From contig CAJINV010000001.1 of the NCBI GenBank assembly GCA_905178155.1, positions 7,075,794 to 7,139,793 on the forward strand: a DNA stretch of 64,000 bases, given 5' to 3'. How positions within the stretch are numbered: position 1 is the first letter of the stretch; every line of letters begins with the position of its first letter. This document shows, in pieces, positions 63,201 to 64,000 of this stretch. Both the position numbers and the translations under genes were made by a program. The notes beneath the pieces were generated by a model. That model was given only the letters and a program-made list of their open reading frames with translations, had not been told where the DNA came from and ran no database searches. The DNA comes from Amoebophrya sp. A120 (taxonomy: Eukaryota > Sar > Dinophyceae > Syndiniales > Amoebophryaceae).

Positions 63201-63776
63201 GCGACGCTCTTCCACAACGGCCAGACCGATGCGGCGTATTTGGAGATCAAGGCGCCGTCCGGCACGAACAAGAAGTACCAGGGACGGTGCGAGCAAACCG
63301 CGCCGGCGCCGTCGAACATCCCAAATTTCTTTGACTTCGACCGCGATGGGTACATTGACTACAATCACGGGACACTGGGCACGAGTACGAACGAGGGGAA
63401 GTGGGGTTTCGGCGAGGCTTTGAACTTTTGCAAGTACACACTGTACCCAAACCAAGCGATCTACGCCGGGATGAGCATCTACGTGAAGTTGATCATGGAC
63501 AACCCGACGGAGGCGATGACGAAGCACGACGTGGACAACGTGTGGGGCATCAGGATGGTGTCGCGCGGCGTCGCTGGTACGCCAAGCACGGCCAGACCGA
63601 TGGGAAATCCGAACATCTACCCGTTCAACCCGGCTTACACAAATAACGTGTTGACCGCCGAGGCCACCTACCAGCGCCCCAACGAGCCCAAGCTGTGGTA
63701 CCAGAATGTCGGGGTTGTGTCGCCTCTGGAGCAGCCGGTCTTATCGCCGACGCACTTCAGGCTGTCGACTTCTCTC
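57214..63776 (+). CDS. Giant secreted/membrane protein, paralogue B (3' end beyond window)
   Basis: Exons 57214-58990, 59161-60606, 60755-61039, 61193-62020 and 62167-63776 give 1,982 whole codons up to an introner-like element. Introns are GT-AG and 146-170 bp. The protein begins with a likely signal sequence (MRRLLHTGLAAFSVGGQ), then a ~390-residue acidic, Ser/Gln/Lys-rich low-complexity region longer than in paralogue A. The ectodomain then matches A segment by segment: FMHGGNYKVCYAPDG against FMHGGTYRLCFAPDG, VCYCGDY against LCYCPNY, GCPSVEGTGCI in both, GFPMPKGCYYS against GFPFPKGCYYS. The paired Cys motifs at about 59419, 59860 and 60453 are conserved. By analogy with A, a further ~1,500 residues, the APxGF repeats and a C-terminal membrane segment should lie to the right. 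Function is unknown; surface or secreted role inferred. Confidence 0.85.
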
Positions 63777-64000
63777 TATCAAAAGGAAAAATCCCTCCTC
63801 CCCATATCGAAACGAAATTTCTGATGCTGGATTTGGATACACAAATCAGATTTGTGTTGCAGAAAGGCATTGCGGCCAGATCCCCAGGCTAGGTGGGGGC
63901 GTATGGGTCTAGTTGCTCAGCATGGCAAACGGCCCCCCTTTAGGCCCAACAGCATGACAAATCGCCTCCATAATATGGCGGAAGCTTCTGCCCTTGTCTT
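63772..64000. mobile_element. Introner 5, left part only (cut by window edge)
   Basis: At 63777 the reading frame of paralogue B runs into TATCAAAAGG, the same start as introner tips 1-4, just after CTCTC (63772-63776), the presumed duplication. The downstream sequence stops resembling paralogue A and meets a stop at 63822-63824. CATGACAAAT, an interior motif of the other introners, occurs at 63953-63962. The right inverted repeat and second CTCTC are not in the window. Confidence 0.6.

Overview
The window is nuclear DNA of a protist, most likely an alveolate and best matched by a syndinian dinoflagellate of the Amoebophrya type. The reasons are: all six confident genes lie on the + strand; coding exons are GC-rich and long while introns and gaps are AT-rich; proteins are giant (two near 4,600-4,700 aa, one 3,569 aa); ordinary introns are GT-AG and mostly 85-260 bp; and a second class of intron is bounded by terminal inverted repeats plus 5-bp target duplications and cannot be GT-AG. 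Non-canonical, repeat-bearing 'introner' introns have been reported from Amoebophrya genomes; the genus assignment here is inference. There is no sign of rRNA, tRNA, CRISPR or bacterial operons.

Layout, left to right: (1) 94-2268, the 3' five exons of a coiled-coil protein; (2) 3748-7316, a nine-exon gene for a 728-aa protein with a PLP-dependent DegT/DnrJ/EryC1/StrS aminotransferase domain behind a formyltransferase-like N-terminal half, carrying two introners; (3) 8868-22381, a sixteen-exon gene for a 3,569-aa secreted/type I membrane protein, carrying two introners; (4) 23944-37916, a two-exon gene for a 4,612-aa RNF213-like AAA+ protein with an RZ-type zinc finger but no visible RING; (5) 38770-53217, a four-exon gene for an unrecognised ~4,697-aa protein with one P-loop; (6) 54048-56459, a ParB-like domain joined to a degenerate DEAD-box helicase domain; (7) 57214 to beyond the right edge, a paralogue of gene 3, ending here inside a fifth introner-like element.

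The exon models were built by matching reading phase across every junction. Genes 2, 3, 4, 5 and 6 all sum to whole codons, and the two surface-protein paralogues align across the predicted junctions, which supports the models independently. No functional pathway links the genes. The surface-protein paralogues flank the two giant ATPase-like genes, and the RNF213-like gene suggests a ubiquitin-related role for that gene alone. The most interesting content is the introner family: four complete copies sit inside coding sequence, and removing the element plus one copy of the 5-bp duplication restores the frame exactly in each case.
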